A stretch of 64,000 nucleotides of DNA from Paenibacillus sp. H1-7 (GCF_022354825.1 NZ_CP031168.1:3287501-3351500), one strand, 5' to 3'. Shown: positions 34,838 through 44,462, counted from the first letter of the stretch. The notes: generated by a model from the sequence alone, not told the origin. Translations and numbers: made by a program.

Positions 34838-37800
34838 ATGAGCAACTTGACAGTTATCGGGGAAACCATGGAAAGCGCGATTCGGACGCTTCTTAAACAG
34901 GTAGAGGAAGCTAAGGATGCGGAAAATAAGAAGAAAATTACGCAGCTGCTGCAGAAAGCGGAAACCGGCAGCTTTTATATCGCCTTTTGCGGACACTTCT
35001 CCGCCGGGAAGTCGAGCCTGATCAATAAATTGTGCGGGCATATGCTGTTGCCCTCGAGTCCGATTCCTACAAGCGCGAATATCGTCAGCATCAGCAACGG
35101 TGAAGCGGGAGCAAGAGTGACCCACCGGGTAGAAGGAGACGTGGAGCAAGCGCGTGTACAGACCGTACCGCTGGAGGAGCTGGCGGCTTATTGCCGAGAT
35201 GGAGAAGCCATTGAAACGGTCAATCTGCGGTATCCGATTCCGTTCCTTGGCGAGCACACCTCGCTATTGGATACACCGGGGATCGACTCCACGGACGATG
35301 CCCACCATCTTGCGACAGAATCTGCGCTTCATCTGGCTGATGTCGTGTTCTATGTAATGGACTACAACCATGTCCAGTCGGAAATCAATTTTGCCTTCAC
35401 GAAAAAAATGCAGGAGTGGGGCAAGCCGCTGTATTTGCTGATCAACCAGGTGGACAAACACCGGGATCAGGAGCTGTCCTTCGAAACGTATCGCGAAGGA
35501 GTCAAGGAAGCGTTCGGCAATTGGCACATTAAGCCCGACGGGATTATTTATACGTCCGTTAAGGTCCCGGCTTATCCCCACAGCGAGTGGGGCAAGCTGG
35601 ATTGGCTGCTGCGCAGGCTGATCGAGGAACGCGGGCAGCTGACGTCGCTGAGCCTGGAAAAGTCGGCGAAGCATCTGGCTGCGGCGCATGCCGGAAAAAT
35701 GGCCGAGCGCAACGAGCCGGCCAAAGAGGAGCTGCGCGCCCGCTTAGCCGCCGACGAGGGTGCCGAGTCGGCACAGCAGCAGTGGGCGGAGCTTGGCAAG
35801 GCGGCAGCCGAGACGGCAGCGTTGCCGGAGACGCTGCGTGCGGCGCTGCGCAAGGAAGTGGGAGCGATATTGGACAATGCCAATATCACACCCGCGGTGA
35901 CGCGCGATCTGGCGCACGAGTATTTGCAAAGCCGGAAGCCCGGCTTCAAGGTAGGCTTCTTCGCAGGCGCAGCCAAGACGGCGAAGGAAGTGGAGCGACG
36001 GCTTACTGCGTTCCACGGCGATTTCGCTGGACAGGTCGCGACGCAGGTGGAACGGCATTTGCAGCAGGCGCTGAGCAAAGGAATGGATGATTCGCCGCAG
36101 GTTGATCCGGACCGCGTCAGAGCCGCTGTTGAGCGTTTGCATGTTGACGTGAGGCCGGAATGGCTCGCCGATCAAGTCAATGAAGCAGCCGGCTTCGGCG
36201 GCGATTATACGCTCAATTATACGAAGCAGGTGGCGAGCGACCTGAAGATGCAGTACCGCAAGCTCGCGCATGATCTGATCGACGAGCTTGCGGCCGCCCT
36301 TAAGGCTGCGACGGAGCCGCAGCTGAAGAGCCTGCGCGAGCAGCTCGGCGCGCTTGAGAGCCGCCTCGGCAGCCTGCGGGAGCTCGAGCGCCTCGCCGCC
36401 GCAGAGGCGGCCTACGCCGCGCAGCTGCAGGCGCCGCTTGCCGCGCTGCACGTGGCTGCGCCGGCGCTGCCGGACCCGGCCGCGGCCAACGTGGCGGCCG
36501 CTTCCGGCGCCGCAGCGCCGCAGACTGCCGCCGACGACGCCGCGCGCGATGCCCTAGCGGCGGTAGCCGCCGCAGCGGGCCGCGCGGCGCGCACAGGCGC
36601 TGCGCCGCTGGCGAAGGGCGGCCACCGCGCCCGCCTGCGCGAAGCGGCGGCGCGGCTCGCCCAGGGCGCGCAGGAGCTTGCGGGGCTCGCTCCGCTGGCG
36701 AGCATCTGCCGCTCCTTGCAGGAGAAGGCGGAGCGGCTGGAGCATAACCGCTTCACCATCGCCTTGTTCGGCGCGTTCAGCGCAGGCAAATCCTCGTTCG
36801 CCAACGCTTTGATCGGCGAACGGGTGCTTCCGGTATCGCCGAATCCTACGACCGCGGCGATCAACAAGATCATGCCGCCGGAGCCGGAGAACGGATGGCC
36901 TCACGGCACGGCGAAAGTACGGATGAAGACGATGGACCGTCTTACCGACGATATCCGCTATTCCCTCGAGGTGCTCGGAATCGAAGTGTCTACGCTCCAG
37001 GAGGGCTTGAGCGCGATCCGCCGCTTGTCGGCCGAGCAAGTATCGGCTAAGGGCAAGCCTCATTACACCTTCCTCAAAGCGGTGGAGCGGGGCTGGAGCG
37101 ACGTTGAAGACCATATCGGCAGCGAGCTGAAAGTCGATAAGGAGCAGTTCGGCGCGTATGCGGCCGACGAAGCCAAATCGTGCTTCGTCGATCTGATCGA
37201 GCTGTATTATTCCAATCCGTTAACCGATCAAGGGATCGTCCTGGTTGATACGCCGGGGGCGGATTCCATTAACGCGCGCCATACGGGCGTTGCCTTCAAC
37301 TATATAAAAAATGCGGACGCCATTTTGTTCGTTACCTATTATAACCATGCCTTCTCGCACGCCGACCGGGAGTTTCTGCTTCAGCTTGGCCGCGTGAAGG
37401 ACAGCTTCGAGCTGGATAAAATGTTTTTCATCGTTAATGCGGCGGATCTTGCATCCACTGCGGAAGAGCTTGAAGGCGTTGTGGGGCATGTCGTGACCAA
37501 CCTGCAGCAGCACGGAATCCGCCAACCGCGGATTTACCCGTTATCGAGCTATTACGCGCTGGAAGGGAAGCTGGCCGGCAGCGAAGAAACGATACAAAAC
37601 TCCGGTATCGCACAATTCGAATCGGATTTCGTCCGGTTCTCTCTGGAGGAGCTTACCGAAATTGCCGTTCGGTCCGGCATCACCGATTTGGCTCGTGCAT
37701 CCGACGTGCTGAAGCAGTGGATCGGGAGCGCACAGTCGGATGCCACCGAGCGCAGCAACAAAGCGGCAGCCGTTCGGAAGGCGCTGCAAGAGGCGGTCGG

Positions 37801-38509
37801 GATGCTGCAAGGCATCTCGACCGAGCCGGAAGAGCGGGAGCTCCGTAAAGAAATCGAGGAGCTGCTCTATTATGTGAAGCAGCGCGTCGGTTTCCGTTTC
37901 GGCGAGCTGTTCAATCTGGCTTTCAACCCGGCGGTATTCCGCGAGGAAGGCAAAGATACAAAGTCCATCATACAGTCCGCTTGGGACGATCTGCGCCGGA
38001 TGATTGCCTTCGACTTGTCGCAAGAAATTCTCGCGACCACGCTGAGAGTGGAGAATGCCATTCATAAGACGGCCAAGAAACGAAGAGAGCAATGGCTTCT
38101 GGCGCTGGGCGCCGATCTCTCCGCGTTCCAGCCTTCGGCCTATGAACCGCGGGAGCTTCAGACGCCGCAGCTGTCGGACGCTTTTCATGCCGGTGACAGC
38201 GTAACGTTGAAGTGGCTTGCCGGATTTTATAAGAACGCGAAGCATTTCTTCGAAGGAGACGGCAAGCAGACGATGCGAACCGAGCTGGAGGCGCGGCTGA
38301 ACGAGCCGCTGGCCGCTTTCGTGCAGCAGCAGACGGATCGGCTGGAGGCGGAATACCGCGAGCAGCTCCAGGCATGGTACCGCGATTTGGCGGAACAGAT
38401 GCAGCGGGAGCTTGGAGAATATGCGGAGGGCCAATTGGCCGCCTTGGAGATGTCGATCGATATCGGCGAGCTTCAGGCGAAGCAGAGCAAGCTGCAGTCG
38501 TTTCTCTAG
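34838..38509 (+). CDS. dynA: Tandem dynamin-like GTPase (DynA/YpbR type)
   Basis: A 1223-residue protein with two fused bacterial dynamin-like units, as in B. subtilis DynA (1193 residues), which tethers membranes and helps protect against phage and membrane damage. Unit 1 has P-loop G-H-F-S-A-G-K-S-S (52-60), L-D-T-P-G (~143) and the N-Q-V-D-K motif. Unit 2 has G-A-F-S-A-G-K-S-S (~645) and V-D-T-P-G (~802). Both stalk regions are coiled-coil rich. The joining region (~490-640) is Ala-rich and its DNA (36300-36760) is markedly more G+C-rich than the rest. The start is ATG 34838 after GGGGAG. Hairpin terminator downstream. Confidence 0.92.
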   Translation: MSNLTVIGETMESAIRTLLKQVEEAKDAENKKKITQLLQKAETGSFYIAFCGHFSAGKSSLINKLCGHMLLPSSPIPTSANIVSISNGEAGARVTHRVEGDVEQARVQTVPLEELAAYCRDGEAIETVNLRYPIPFLGEHTSLLDTPGIDSTDDAHHLATESALHLADVVFYVMDYNHVQSEINFAFTKKMQEWGKPLYLLINQVDKHRDQELSFETYREGVKEAFGNWHIKPDGIIYTSVKVPAYPHSEWGKLDWLLRRLIEERGQLTSLSLEKSAKHLAAAHAGKMAERNEPAKEELRARLAADEGAESAQQQWAELGKAAAETAALPETLRAALRKEVGAILDNANITPAVTRDLAHEYLQSRKPGFKVGFFAGAAKTAKEVERRLTAFHGDFAGQVATQVERHLQQALSKGMDDSPQVDPDRVRAAVERLHVDVRPEWLADQVNEAAGFGGDYTLNYTKQVASDLKMQYRKLAHDLIDELAAALKAATEPQLKSLREQLGALESRLGSLRELERLAAAEAAYAAQLQAPLAALHVAAPALPDPAAANVAAASGAAAPQTAADDAARDALAAVAAAAGRAARTGAAPLAKGGHRARLREAAARLAQGAQELAGLAPLASICRSLQEKAERLEHNRFTIALFGAFSAGKSSFANALIGERVLPVSPNPTTAAINKIMPPEPENGWPHGTAKVRMKTMDRLTDDIRYSLEVLGIEVSTLQEGLSAIRRLSAEQVSAKGKPHYTFLKAVERGWSDVEDHIGSELKVDKEQFGAYAADEAKSCFVDLIELYYSNPLTDQGIVLVDTPGADSINARHTGVAFNYIKNADAILFVTYYNHAFSHADREFLLQLGRVKDSFELDKMFFIVNAADLASTAEELEGVVGHVVTNLQQHGIRQPRIYPLSSYYALEGKLAGSEETIQNSGIAQFESDFVRFSLEELTEIAVRSGITDLARASDVLKQWIGSAQSDATERSNKAAAVRKALQEAVGMLQGISTEPEERELRKEIEELLYYVKQRVGFRFGELFNLAFNPAVFREEGKDTKSIIQSAWDDLRRMIAFDLSQEILATTLRVENAIHKTAKKRREQWLLALGADLSAFQPSAYEPRELQTPQLSDAFHAGDSVTLKWLAGFYKNAKHFFEGDGKQTMRTELEARLNEPLAAFVQQQTDRLEAEYREQLQAWYRDLAEQMQRELGEYAEGQLAALEMSIDIGELQAKQSKLQSFL

Positions 38510-38609
38510 GTCTTCCGAGGCTCTGTAAGTCTTGTCCCACCCTCGAATTTCTTGGTTGAAAAAACGGTTTATACCGAAAGTTTCACTGGCTTCAAACCGC
38601 AATTTCATG

Positions 38610-38650
38610 TCGGCTGTCCTGTCGGGGACAGCCGATTTCATTAGTTTTAT
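38610..38650 (+). terminator. Probable terminator after dynA
   Basis: TCGGCTGTCC (38610-38619) and GGACAGCCGA (38626-38635) form a 10-bp stem; TTTCATTAGTTTTATT follows. The 391-base gap to the next gene also holds the promoter at 38772 and a small TGCTT/AAGCA hairpin (38837-38849) with five T in the leader; the rest shows nothing notable. Confidence 0.6.
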
Positions 38651-38771
38651 TGAAAGGGTTTTCATTGGCGGGAATTGGCATTATTCACGTGATATAGGTG
38701 GATTGTGCTGCCATTTTGTGAAGAAATGCGCTTATTTCTCCCGTAAAGGGGAATTATGACAGGACGGTTTG

Positions 38772-38800
38772 TTGCCGCTCCCGGGGGATGATGTTAAGAT
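38772..38800 (+). promoter_or_regulatory. Sigma-A promoter of the ABC exporter operon
   Basis: TTGCCG (38772-38777), 17-base spacer, TAAGAT (38795-38800); the leader to the first gene is about 95 bases. A 5-bp hairpin with a T run at 38837-38855 could attenuate transcription. Confidence 0.6.
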
Positions 38801-38900
38801 TCAAAAAAAGCGAACGCTTTCGAATGCAGTCCACGCTGCTTCGGAAGCAATTTTTGCTTAAGCGGCCTTTTTAGGCTGCAAGTCACTGGAGGGGGTCACC

Positions 38901-40745
38901 ATGGAAGTCTTTAGGCAACTTAAGGAATTTTACTGGTCGGAGAAAAAGTATTTGTTCGCATCGATTTTCTCGCTGATGACCGCAACGGCGTTAGGTTTGG
39001 TTTACCCGAACCTGCTGCGCTACCTGATTGACGATGTGATTTCGAAGAACAATTTTTCCGTGGTGCCTTATCTGTCATTACTTGTCGTAGGGGTGGTAAG
39101 CTGTAAAGCCTTTTTCCAGTTTCTTCACGGGACTATGAGCGGAAGGCTCGGCAACAATGTAGCGTATAATTTGAGAAATGCATGTTACAAAAAATTGCAG
39201 TATTTGTCGTTTCAGTACTACGATAAAGCTCGCACAGGGGATTTGATGTCCCGTCTCACAGCGGACTTGCAGGCCGTTCGAGATTTCATAGGGTTCGGCT
39301 TCGTACAAATATTAAACGTTTTCATGATGTTCACCTTCGGGACGATCATGATGGTAAGCATCAACTGGCAGCTGACCTTGATCACGATGATTTTTATGCC
39401 GTTTCTTGTATTTACGGCGATCCGTTTCGAGGGGAAAATACATCCTGCCTTTCGGTCGATCCGCAAATCGATGAGCACGATGACGACATCGGTTCAAGAG
39501 AACATTACCGGTGTCCGCACCGTGAAATCGTTTGCCCGGGAGCCTCATGAAATTATTAAGTTCTCGGAGCGCAACGAAGAGTACAAGGTCAATAACGTGT
39601 TGACATCCGGAATTTGGGCGCGCTATTTTCCTTTGATGGAGCTGTTCGCGAACCTGAGCGTCGTGATTTTGCTCGGGATCGGCGGCTATATGGTCATAAA
39701 TCAATCGATATCCCTCGGAGAATTGGTTGCCTGTTTCAGCTTGATCTGGTACATCATCGGGCCAATGTGGGGTATCGGGTTTCATATCAATAACTTTACC
39801 CAGTCCAAGGCGGCAGGTGAACGGGTTCTTGAAGTCCTGCATCAATATGTCCACGTCAAGGATAAAGAGAACGCGATTCAGCTGTCCTCCGATCAGGTTC
39901 AAGGACATGTTCGCTTCGATGACGTAACGTTTGCTTATACCGATAAACAGCCTGCTCTGCACCATTTTAACCTGGACGCGCCGGCGGGTTCGGTCATCGG
40001 GCTGCTCGGCGGAACGGGATCGGGCAAATCCACGGTCATTCAGCTGCTGCTGAGAGCCTATAACGTCAAGGACGGCAGCATTTCATTAGATGGAAGGGAC
40101 GTCCGCGACATCGAGCTCGAAAGCTTGCGCAATCAAATGGCCATCGTATTCCAAGAAACGTTCCTGTTCTCATCCACCATCCGCAACAACATAGCTTACG
40201 GCGTACGGGATGTGTCTATGGATCAAATAATTCATGCCGCCAAGCTGGCCAAAGCGCATGACTTCATCATGGAGCTGCCGTTAGGCTACGACACGATTGT
40301 CGGCGAGAGAGGCATGGGACTGTCCGGAGGCCAAAAGCAGCGTATCGCCATTGCGCGCGCTTTGTTGAAAAATCCGAAAATTTTGATCCTCGACGACGCA
40401 ACCAGCGCAGTCGACATGGAGACGGAGCACGAAATTCAGCAAGGGTTCCAGGAAGTGATGAAAGGGCGGACCACCTTTATTATCGCTCATCGGATCTCTT
40501 CTCTCCGGCATGCGGATGAAATCATTGTACTCGATGAAGGACACATTGTTCAAAGAGGTACCCATGAGCAGCTAATGGAGCAAGAAGGGCCGTACCTTGA
40601 AACCTATAAAATCCAATTTGCCGACAACCCGGACCTCATTCAGTCATCGGCGGACGTTCATTCCGTCGTTCCGGAGGAAAGCCATCAGGCGGCGAATCAG
40701 GTTGCAGCAGCGGTTCATGCCAAAACAGGGGGGTACGCACAGTGA
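38901..40745 (+). CDS. ABC exporter half-transporter, degenerate-site subunit
   Basis: A 614-residue exporter subunit: six membrane helices (~15-320) and a nucleotide-binding domain. Walker A G-G-T-G-S-G-K-S-T (~370), signature L-S-G-G-Q-K-Q-R (~474), and Walker B I-L-I-L-D-D-A-T-S-A-V-D (~494). The Glu after Walker B is Asp, the mark of the non-hydrolysing site in heterodimeric exporters such as BmrCD or TM287/288. GGAGGGGG precedes ATG 38901. The stop overlaps the next gene by 4 bases. Substrates are likely drugs or lipids; unproven. Confidence 0.92.
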   Translation: MEVFRQLKEFYWSEKKYLFASIFSLMTATALGLVYPNLLRYLIDDVISKNNFSVVPYLSLLVVGVVSCKAFFQFLHGTMSGRLGNNVAYNLRNACYKKLQYLSFQYYDKARTGDLMSRLTADLQAVRDFIGFGFVQILNVFMMFTFGTIMMVSINWQLTLITMIFMPFLVFTAIRFEGKIHPAFRSIRKSMSTMTTSVQENITGVRTVKSFAREPHEIIKFSERNEEYKVNNVLTSGIWARYFPLMELFANLSVVILLGIGGYMVINQSISLGELVACFSLIWYIIGPMWGIGFHINNFTQSKAAGERVLEVLHQYVHVKDKENAIQLSSDQVQGHVRFDDVTFAYTDKQPALHHFNLDAPAGSVIGLLGGTGSGKSTVIQLLLRAYNVKDGSISLDGRDVRDIELESLRNQMAIVFQETFLFSSTIRNNIAYGVRDVSMDQIIHAAKLAKAHDFIMELPLGYDTIVGERGMGLSGGQKQRIAIARALLKNPKILILDDATSAVDMETEHEIQQGFQEVMKGRTTFIIAHRISSLRHADEIIVLDEGHIVQRGTHEQLMEQEGPYLETYKIQFADNPDLIQSSADVHSVVPEESHQAANQVAAAVHAKTGGYAQ

Positions 40746-42592
40746 GCAAGTCAGCGTCAGCGAAAGCGGCGTCCGGACTGAAGGCTGATAACAGCCAGGC
40801 CGGTCAACGGTTTGTATATCAGGACGATGAAGTACTCGATAAAGAGTTCGACTGGGGCCAGGTAAAGCGGCTCAGTCATTACTTGAAGCCTTATTCTAAG
40901 CAAATTTTGCCCGTTATTATTACCATGATGATCGTTGGAGCTTTAACGAAGCTGCTGAATCCGCTGCTTATCGCCTATGCCATCGACAATGCATTGAAAC
41001 AGGGCAACACGCAATTATTGATGCTATGTGTTAGCGGGATGCTCGGATTGTACGTCATTCAGTGGGCGGCGAACAATTACCGAATCCGCTACACGAATAT
41101 GATTGGCCAGAAGGTCATTTACGATCTCAGGCACGATTTGTTCAGTCACATTCAGACGCTGTCGTTCAAATTTTTCGACAAGCGGCCTGCAGGATCGATT
41201 CTGGTCCGGATTACGAACTACGTCAACTCCTTGCAGGATCTGTTTACCAACGGGGTCGTGAACCTGCTGATCGACTGCGTACAGCTGATCGGTATTATAT
41301 TCATCCTGTTATTCTATAATTTCAAGCTGGGAACGGCTATTATCGTTACCGTACCGATTATGTTCGTCATCTCTACCAAGCTGCGTTTACATATTCGACG
41401 TGCATGGCAGGTTGTGCAGACGAAGCAGTCGCGAATCAATGCCCACTTGAACGAATGTATTCAAGGGATCAAGGTAACACAGGCGTTTACGCAGGAAAAA
41501 GAAAACATCGCTTTCTTCGACCACATGAATCTTGATAACCATAAGTCGTGGAACCGGGCGACGACGCTGAACCAATCGTTCAACCCGATTATTGAGGTTA
41601 CCGGAGCTATCGGCTACTGTATCTTATTCTGGTTCGGTGCATATTTGATACAACAAGAAGAAATTACGATAGGTATATTGGTTGCCTTCGCTACGTATAT
41701 CGGACATTTCTGGGAGCCGATCAACCGTCTCGGTCAGATGTACTCGCAAATGCTGATTGCTATGGCTTCATCGGAACGGATTTTCGAGTTCATCGACGAG
41801 AAGCCGAACGTGGATGAAGCTGCCGATGCAGTCGTACTGCCGCGGGTGAAAGGCGATATTGAATTGAAGAAAGTGGAATTCGAATACGAACCGGGCCGTT
41901 TGGCGCTAAAAGGCATCGATCTCAGCGTAAAAGCGGGCGAATCCATTGCCCTCGTCGGCCATACGGGATCGGGCAAGAGCACGATTATCAACCTGCTCTG
42001 CCGCTTTTACGACATTACGAGCGGTTCGATCACTATCGACGGTCACGATATCCGCAATGTCTCCGTTCCGAGCTTGCGTTCGCAGGTCGGTATCGTACTG
42101 CAGGATACATTCATCTTCTCGGGGACGATTCGGGATAACATCCGGTTTGGGCGTCTCGATGCAACGGACGAAGAGATTGAATTTGCGGCTAAAGCGGTAC
42201 GCGCTCACGATTTCATCGTAAACCTGCCCCAAGGCTACGATACCGAGGTGCAGGAGCGGGGGAACGTTCTCTCGATGGGCCAAAGGCAGCTGATCTCCTT
42301 CGCCCGCGCGCTTCTCGCCGATCCTCGCGTCTTGATTCTCGACGAAGCGACGGCAAGTATCGATACGGAAACCGAGCTCAAAATCCAGGAAGCGCTCAAG
42401 ACGCTTCTGGCAGGCAGAACCTCCTTCATTATCGCTCACCGGTTGTCAACCATCCGCAATGCGGATAAGATTGTCGTACTGGATCACGGAAACATTATGG
42501 AGCAAGGAAATCATGAAGAGCTTATGCGACATAAGGGAATTTACTACGGATTAATTGAAGCGCAATACCGCTTTTTACGAGAAGTAGGCTAA
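40742..42592 (+). CDS. ABC exporter half-transporter, catalytic-site subunit
   Basis: A 616-residue partner of the preceding subunit: an N-terminal cytoplasmic extension of ~40 residues, six membrane helices, and a nucleotide-binding domain with Walker A G-H-T-G-S-G-K-S-T (~407), the variant signature L-S-M-G-Q-R-Q-L, and Walker B I-L-D-E-A-T-A-S-I-D with the catalytic Glu kept. The GTG start overlaps the upstream stop (GTGA). The pairing of this intact site with the partner's degenerate one is as in the YheI/YheH and YfiB/YfiC pairs. A hairpin follows 4 bases after the stop. Confidence 0.92.
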   Translation: MSKSASAKAASGLKADNSQAGQRFVYQDDEVLDKEFDWGQVKRLSHYLKPYSKQILPVIITMMIVGALTKLLNPLLIAYAIDNALKQGNTQLLMLCVSGMLGLYVIQWAANNYRIRYTNMIGQKVIYDLRHDLFSHIQTLSFKFFDKRPAGSILVRITNYVNSLQDLFTNGVVNLLIDCVQLIGIIFILLFYNFKLGTAIIVTVPIMFVISTKLRLHIRRAWQVVQTKQSRINAHLNECIQGIKVTQAFTQEKENIAFFDHMNLDNHKSWNRATTLNQSFNPIIEVTGAIGYCILFWFGAYLIQQEEITIGILVAFATYIGHFWEPINRLGQMYSQMLIAMASSERIFEFIDEKPNVDEAADAVVLPRVKGDIELKKVEFEYEPGRLALKGIDLSVKAGESIALVGHTGSGKSTIINLLCRFYDITSGSITIDGHDIRNVSVPSLRSQVGIVLQDTFIFSGTIRDNIRFGRLDATDEEIEFAAKAVRAHDFIVNLPQGYDTEVQERGNVLSMGQRQLISFARALLADPRVLILDEATASIDTETELKIQEALKTLLAGRTSFIIAHRLSTIRNADKIVVLDHGNIMEQGNHEELMRHKGIYYGLIEAQYRFLREVG

Positions 42593-42596
42593 CAAG

Positions 42597-42618
42597 GAGA
42601 CACCCGCAAGGGTGTCTC
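42597..42618 (+). terminator. Hairpin (first copy) after the ABC exporter, without a T tract
   Basis: GAGACACCC (42597-42605) and GGGTGTCTC (42610-42618) are exact complements around GCAA. The sequence after it is CAGTCTG, so termination is doubtful. The 19-base core 42599-42617 is repeated exactly at 42832-42850. Confidence 0.6.
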
Positions 42619-42665
42619 AGTCTGTCGAGAAACCCGTTTTTACCCGAAAATAGTAGCTGGGGGTA

Positions 42666-42784
42666 GGTGGGGTATCTCCTGGAGGAGCGTAAGCGACCGC
42701 CTTTGTTTTCAGAAAATTACTGCTAGAAAGCGATAAATTAAAGATTTTCTGAAAACAACAGCAGCTGGAAGGAGGTACCCCACC
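42666..42784. repeat. Palindromic MITE/REP-like element
   Basis: A 119-base element with nested inverted repeats. The outer arms 42666-42680 and 42770-42784 match at 14 of 15 bases (ends GGTGGGG and CCCCACC); inner arms 42703-42717 and 42744-42758 match at all 15. The middle is A+T-rich and non-coding. With the flanking 47-bp stretches it fills the gap between two copies of the terminator hairpin. The shape is that of a small non-autonomous element. No tranposase or attachment gene is nearby. The 388-base gap holds no gene. Confidence 0.65.
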
Positions 42785-42831
42785 GGGTTACCATACAGAA
42801 TTTTCGATATCAAGGGCTTCACGACAAAATT

Positions 42832-42854
42832 GACACCCGCAAGGGTGTCTTTTT
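42832..42854 (+). terminator. Terminator (second copy of the hairpin) with T tract
   Basis: GACACCC (42832-42838) and GGGTGTC (42843-42849) around GCAA, with five T after. It shares a 19-base identical core with the hairpin at 42599. Confidence 0.85.
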
Positions 42855-42980
42855 GTGTCGATTGCTGTTTCTTCACACATTGGCCGGAAGACCTGTATTG
42901 TGAAGAGAGGTGCTATTCAGGGACTAGCGAGAATACGATGATAAGGTGTTCGTAAATATTTTGAAGTGCAGGAGGTTCAA

Positions 42981-44375
42981 GTGGATTACATAACAAGCTG
43001 GAAAAAGAATCAATGGTTGGTCGTCTCGTGCTGCTTGATGACGGTGCTCGTTGTAGTTTTTTCCTCTGTTTATGTATACATGTACCAGCATATCGTTACC
43101 CGGTATCAAGTGTTTGTAGGAACCGAGCACATAGGCGCGGTCAGTGACCAGGCTCTCGTCAACGATTGGCTGGCACGTAAACAGCAGCAGATCAAGCTGC
43201 AAAATCCGACCGTTCAGGCGGAGATGGTACTTGGGGATGTGCATTTTGTGAAGGAGCAGGAGTATAAAGCGGCTTTCAACAATGAGCAGGTATTGGCGTC
43301 GTTGGAGAAGAGGGCGCGAGTCCGGACCAGCGGTGTACAAATTCAAATCGACGGGGTTCCGCTTGGAATCGTCAAGGATGAGCAGGCCGTGAACCGGCTT
43401 TTGGACAGGTACAAGAGTAAATATGTTCCAGCCGCGGAGGCAGGTGCAGAGGGCGGCGGCGGACAGCTTGTGTCCGCAGAATGGACGCAAAAAGTGGAGC
43501 TTGCCGCGGTGGAGATTCAACCGGAGCAAGTGGACGAGTCGGAAGCATTATTAAACAAGATCGAAACGGGCGGCATGCAGCCCATTACATATACGGTTCA
43601 GCGGGGAGATTGCATCTCATGTATCGCTCACAAGTTCGGAATCAGCCAGCAAGTGATTTACAGTAACAATCCATCGATCAAGAGTACGGTGATCCGGGTT
43701 GGGGATGTACTCGATTTGACCGTAATGAAGCCGCTTTTATCGTTGAAAACCGTAGAAAAGCACAACGAATCGGTGGAAATCCCTTTTACGACCGCGTATA
43801 TTGAAGAGCCTGAGATGAAGGCGGGAAGCTTTGAGACCGTAACGGCCGGGGAAAAAGGCGTAAAAAGTGTGGACTATTTGACGACAAAAATTAATGGCGA
43901 GCTGATAAGCGAATCGGTTGGAGCCGAGATCATGATTCAACCGGCCAAGCAGGCTGTTGTGAAAAAAGGAACCAAAGTCATTCCGGGCGTCGGAACAGGA
44001 AGCTTCGCGTGGCCAGTCTTTCAAGCGCAGCTCACAAGCGAGTTCGGCCAAAGATGGGGCAGGCTGCATCCAGGGACCGATATGGTGTCGGAGCAGACGG
44101 GTATATTGGCCTCTGATCATGGTAAAACCGTGTTTGCCGGCTGGAAAAGTGGGTATGGAAACTGTATCATTATCGACCATCAGAACGGCTACAGCACCCT
44201 GTATGGGCATTTAAGCAAAATATCCGTTACCGAAGGAGAAAACGTGCAGAAGGGCGAGAAAATCGGCGTCATGGGGAGGACCGGGAACGCTACCGGCGTT
44301 CACCTTCATTTTGAGGTGCGCAAGGGAGATTCGCAGCTGAATCCGCTGAAATTTTTGGGCAAGGCGGCGTCTTAG
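42981..44375 (+). CDS. Membrane-anchored LysM/G5/M23 peptidoglycan peptidase
   Basis: A 464-residue wall peptidase: a short cytoplasmic N-terminus, one membrane anchor (~14-36), an external helical region, a LysM domain (~203-248), a G5 domain (~265-335) and a C-terminal M23 endopeptidase (~345-455). Zinc ligands are His363 and Asp367 (H-P-G-T-D) and His443 (H-L-H), with His410 catalytic-like. The LysM contains a C-I-S-C motif (211-214), unusual where G-D-T-x-x-x-I-A is standard. The start is GTG 42981, 5 bases after AGGAGG. It likely cuts peptide cross-links in growth or sporulation. Confidence 0.9.
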   Translation: MDYITSWKKNQWLVVSCCLMTVLVVVFSSVYVYMYQHIVTRYQVFVGTEHIGAVSDQALVNDWLARKQQQIKLQNPTVQAEMVLGDVHFVKEQEYKAAFNNEQVLASLEKRARVRTSGVQIQIDGVPLGIVKDEQAVNRLLDRYKSKYVPAAEAGAEGGGGQLVSAEWTQKVELAAVEIQPEQVDESEALLNKIETGGMQPITYTVQRGDCISCIAHKFGISQQVIYSNNPSIKSTVIRVGDVLDLTVMKPLLSLKTVEKHNESVEIPFTTAYIEEPEMKAGSFETVTAGEKGVKSVDYLTTKINGELISESVGAEIMIQPAKQAVVKKGTKVIPGVGTGSFAWPVFQAQLTSEFGQRWGRLHPGTDMVSEQTGILASDHGKTVFAGWKSGYGNCIIIDHQNGYSTLYGHLSKISVTEGENVQKGEKIGVMGRTGNATGVHLHFEVRKGDSQLNPLKFLGKAAS

Positions 44376-44462
44376 AAGCTCTGATCTGATAAATATTTTT
44401 TATCAACGTACAACCTTGTGAAGGTTCGGTTTTGAGCAGTCATTCACAACTACAATCACTAG

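Noticed and set aside
36354..36873. Alanine/arginine-rich frames on both strands in dynA
   Set aside because: They result from the local G+C-rich composition; the sense frame carries the dynamin motifs before and after.
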